Shown here in pieces: positions 11,992 through 13,481 of a stretch of DNA of 13,481 nt. This stretch comes from Pseudodesulfovibrio sp. GTDB taxonomy: Bacteria > Desulfobacterota > Desulfovibrionia > Desulfovibrionales > Desulfovibrionaceae. A program made the position numbers and the translations under genes. Within the stretch, counting starts at the first letter, position 1, and every line of letters starts with the position of its first letter. The stretch is taken from the NCBI GenBank assembly GCA_022712815.1, contig JAFLJW010000182.1, positions 1 to 13,481 on the forward strand. The letters are read 5' to 3'. The notes below the pieces were generated by a model that saw only the letters and a list, made by a program, of their open reading frames with translations, searched no databases and was not told where the DNA came from.

Positions 11992-13269
11992 ATGTTAATG
12001 TCGACTCTCCCGCCAGATATTCAGGAAATTATAGAAAATGGAATTATTCTGACCCATTTTCAGCCTCAGGTTTCGCTCAAACGCAAGGCTGTCATCGGAC
12101 TGGAGGCATTAAGCAGAGGTTTTGACCCCCAAAGCGGAGAGCTCATACCTCCATCCCAGCTGTTCGGACAGGCCCGGGACGCGGAAACCCGGCTTGCCTT
12201 GGACCGGGTCTGCCGAACAAAAGCGGTCGAATCGTTTGCCTCACTGCATCGTCGGGACAAGAGCCTGATGCTTTCCATAAACATTGATGCCTCGTGCATT
12301 TGTGAGGAGACCAGCGGGTCCAATAATCTGCTCGAGCTGGTGAAGCGGTGCGGTATCAATCCCAACAATGTCATCATCGAGATTATCGAATCTCGTTGCG
12401 AGGACGAGGACGCGCTTCTTGAATTCGTCCGCTTTTATCGCAAGAAAAATTTTCTTATCGCCCTTGATGATGTGGGTACGGGGTTTTCCAATCTGGATCG
12501 TATTCCGCTGCTCAAGCCCGACGTGCTCAAGCTTGACCGTTCACTCATCTCCAATATCAATGAGCATTTTCACAAGCTGGAAGTGGTGCGCAGCTTCGTG
12601 CAGATGTCCAACCGCCTTGGCAGCCTGATTCTGGCTGAAGGCGTGGAGACGAGCGACGAGGTCATGTGCCTGCTCGCCAACGGTGTGGATGTGTTCCAAG
12701 GCTATTTCTTTGCCCGGCCTGCGCCGAGTCTGGATGCTGTTCCTGATATGGTTAAGAAGATCAATGTGTTGACTGAAAAGTATCGTAGGAACCAAACTCA
12801 CAGGATTGCCGAGGACAAGCGAATTTTTTCCAACTACGCGCTGATTATCCTGACTATATATCAATCCCTGGCCGAGACTCCCACGCGAGGTATCAATCAG
12901 GCCTTGACCCAGTTTATTGAAACGTATTCCAATGTGGAATGCCTGTATGTCCTCGATATGAAAGGTAAACAAGTGTCAGATACCCTTTGTGACCCGGACA
13001 AACTGAAAAAGAGAAAGCAGTTCCTCTACGAGCCTGCCGGCGTGGGATATGACCACTCCCTGAAAGAATATTTCCTGCCCATTCAGGCCGGGTTGGAGAA
13101 ATTCACCACCGAACCTTACATTTCACTTGCCTCCGGTAATCTTTGTACTACCGTTGCCCATGTTTTTTACCACAAGAATTGCAGTCGCCACCTCATTCTT
13201 TGCGCTGATATGTCGCGCACAAGAAATCAGGAGTGCTCAGCTTCGCCTGATGCATTGAAAACGCTTTAG
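11992..13269 (+). CDS. EAL-domain cyclic-di-GMP phosphodiesterase with C-terminal sensor-like domain
   Basis: 425 residues from ATG 11992; ATG 11998 is an equally possible start, as neither has a good ribosome site. Residues 10-250 are a complete EAL domain: E38-A-L (GLEALSR), N97 (SINIDAS), the EIIES segment (130-134), D159-D160 (LDDVGTGFSNL), K180 (LKLDRSL), E216 (LAEGVET) and Q236 (FQGYFFARP). All metal-binding and catalytic positions appear intact, so hydrolysis of c-di-GMP to pGpG is expected. Residues 260-410 have a helix followed by a PAS/Cache-like sequence (VECLYVLDMKGKQVSD, VAHVFYHKNCSRHLILCADM), similar in arrangement to the C-terminal domain of Bacillus YkuI. No membrane segment is seen, so it is probably cytosolic with an N-terminal EAL and C-terminal sensor, the reverse of the commoner order. 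Confidence 0.88.
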   Translation: MLMSTLPPDIQEIIENGIILTHFQPQVSLKRKAVIGLEALSRGFDPQSGELIPPSQLFGQARDAETRLALDRVCRTKAVESFASLHRRDKSLMLSINIDASCICEETSGSNNLLELVKRCGINPNNVIIEIIESRCEDEDALLEFVRFYRKKNFLIALDDVGTGFSNLDRIPLLKPDVLKLDRSLISNINEHFHKLEVVRSFVQMSNRLGSLILAEGVETSDEVMCLLANGVDVFQGYFFARPAPSLDAVPDMVKKINVLTEKYRRNQTHRIAEDKRIFSNYALIILTIYQSLAETPTRGINQALTQFIETYSNVECLYVLDMKGKQVSDTLCDPDKLKKRKQFLYEPAGVGYDHSLKEYFLPIQAGLEKFTTEPYISLASGNLCTTVAHVFYHKNCSRHLILCADMSRTRNQECSASPDALKTL

Positions 13270-13287
13270 GGCGTGTTGACACGCCCT
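13268..13287. terminator. Stem-loop between convergent genes, overlapping the EAL stop codon
   Basis: AGGGCGTG (13268-13275) pairs perfectly with CACGCCCT (13280-13287), loop TTGA. The stem begins within the TAG stop. There is no T run on the plus strand, but its position between convergent genes suggests a (bidirectional) terminator or 3' stabiliser. Confidence 0.5.
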
Positions 13288-13318
13288 GAAATGACTCGAT
13301 CAAGGCTTCTTCACCTGC

Positions 13319-13481
13319 CTAGACAGAACACTGTATCAGACCCATCGGCTGCGATAATTGCGGCAGATACGGCTCGGTGGAAAAGAGATGCCCGGAGCGG
13401 GGGATGCGCGTTGGCGGCGCATCCTTGGCCAACTGGATGGAGATGAATGTTTCGTCAAAGCTGATGATCATGGGTACGATT
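13319..13481 (-). CDS. C-terminal 53 residues of an unidentified gene, 5' part beyond the window
   Basis: On the minus strand an open frame enters from the right edge and ends at TAG (13319-13321). The 53 visible residues (IVPMIISFDETF at the left, ending LSQPMGLIQCSV) have ordinary protein composition, and the gene would be convergent with the EAL gene, with a 49-base gap holding one stem-loop. No start is visible. I do not recognise the family; the stretch is too short to assign a domain. Confidence 0.5.
   Translation of the reverse strand, partial: IVPMIISFDETFISIQLAKDAPPTRIPRSGHLFSTEPYLPQLSQPMGLIQCSV

Overview
The window looks like a chromosomal segment of a Gram-negative anaerobe of the Desulfovibrio/Pseudodesulfovibrio kind. 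That assignment is an inference from gene style: a PHP domain fused to a GT4 glycosyltransferase, a short DksA/TraR protein, a TRAP-type signal peptide beside KDPG aldolase sequence, amtB-glnB behind a sigma-54 promoter, and moderately GC-rich host genes. No rRNA, tRNA or CRISPR array was seen.

Layout. Bases 1-1488 hold the 3' part of a bifunctional ornithine-lipid-type acyltransferase (OlsF-like), followed by an intrinsic terminator. Bases 1541-5600 are an insertion: a perfect 24-bp inverted repeat (1551-1574 / 5562-5585) flanked by a 14-bp direct repeat (TTTGGAAGAAGGCA at 1541-1554 and 5587-5600). It sits in the gap between two convergent host genes. Inside are a frameshifted AT-rich gene of unknown function, a Panacea-domain (SocA/DUF4065-like) gene overlapping a gene with weak PemK/MazF resemblance (a candidate antitoxin/toxin pair), a badly decayed IS1595-family (ISXO2-like) transposase, and an intact leftward gene with a winged-helix-like C-terminus.

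To the right, on the minus strand, lie the 814-aa PHP-GT4 protein and, upstream of it, a DksA/TraR zinc-finger gene; they probably form an operon. A rightward region with possible operators and a foldable leader then leads into a 174-aa chimera: a secretory signal peptide of TRAP solute-binding-protein type joined in frame to the C-terminal two thirds of KDPG aldolase. This looks like the scar of a deletion through a sugar-acid uptake and catabolism operon.

Next is a nitrogen-sensing module. A sigma-54 promoter, with several palindromes about 40-120 bp upstream of it, drives amtB (ammonium channel) and a P-II gene that has Met where the uridylylated Tyr51 normally is. Downstream are an EAL c-di-GMP phosphodiesterase with a C-terminal sensor-like domain, and the 3' end of an unidentified minus-strand gene running off the right edge.

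The best candidates for something new are the transposon-borne Panacea/MazF-like pair, the signal-peptide/aldolase chimera, and the palindrome cluster in front of amtB-glnB.
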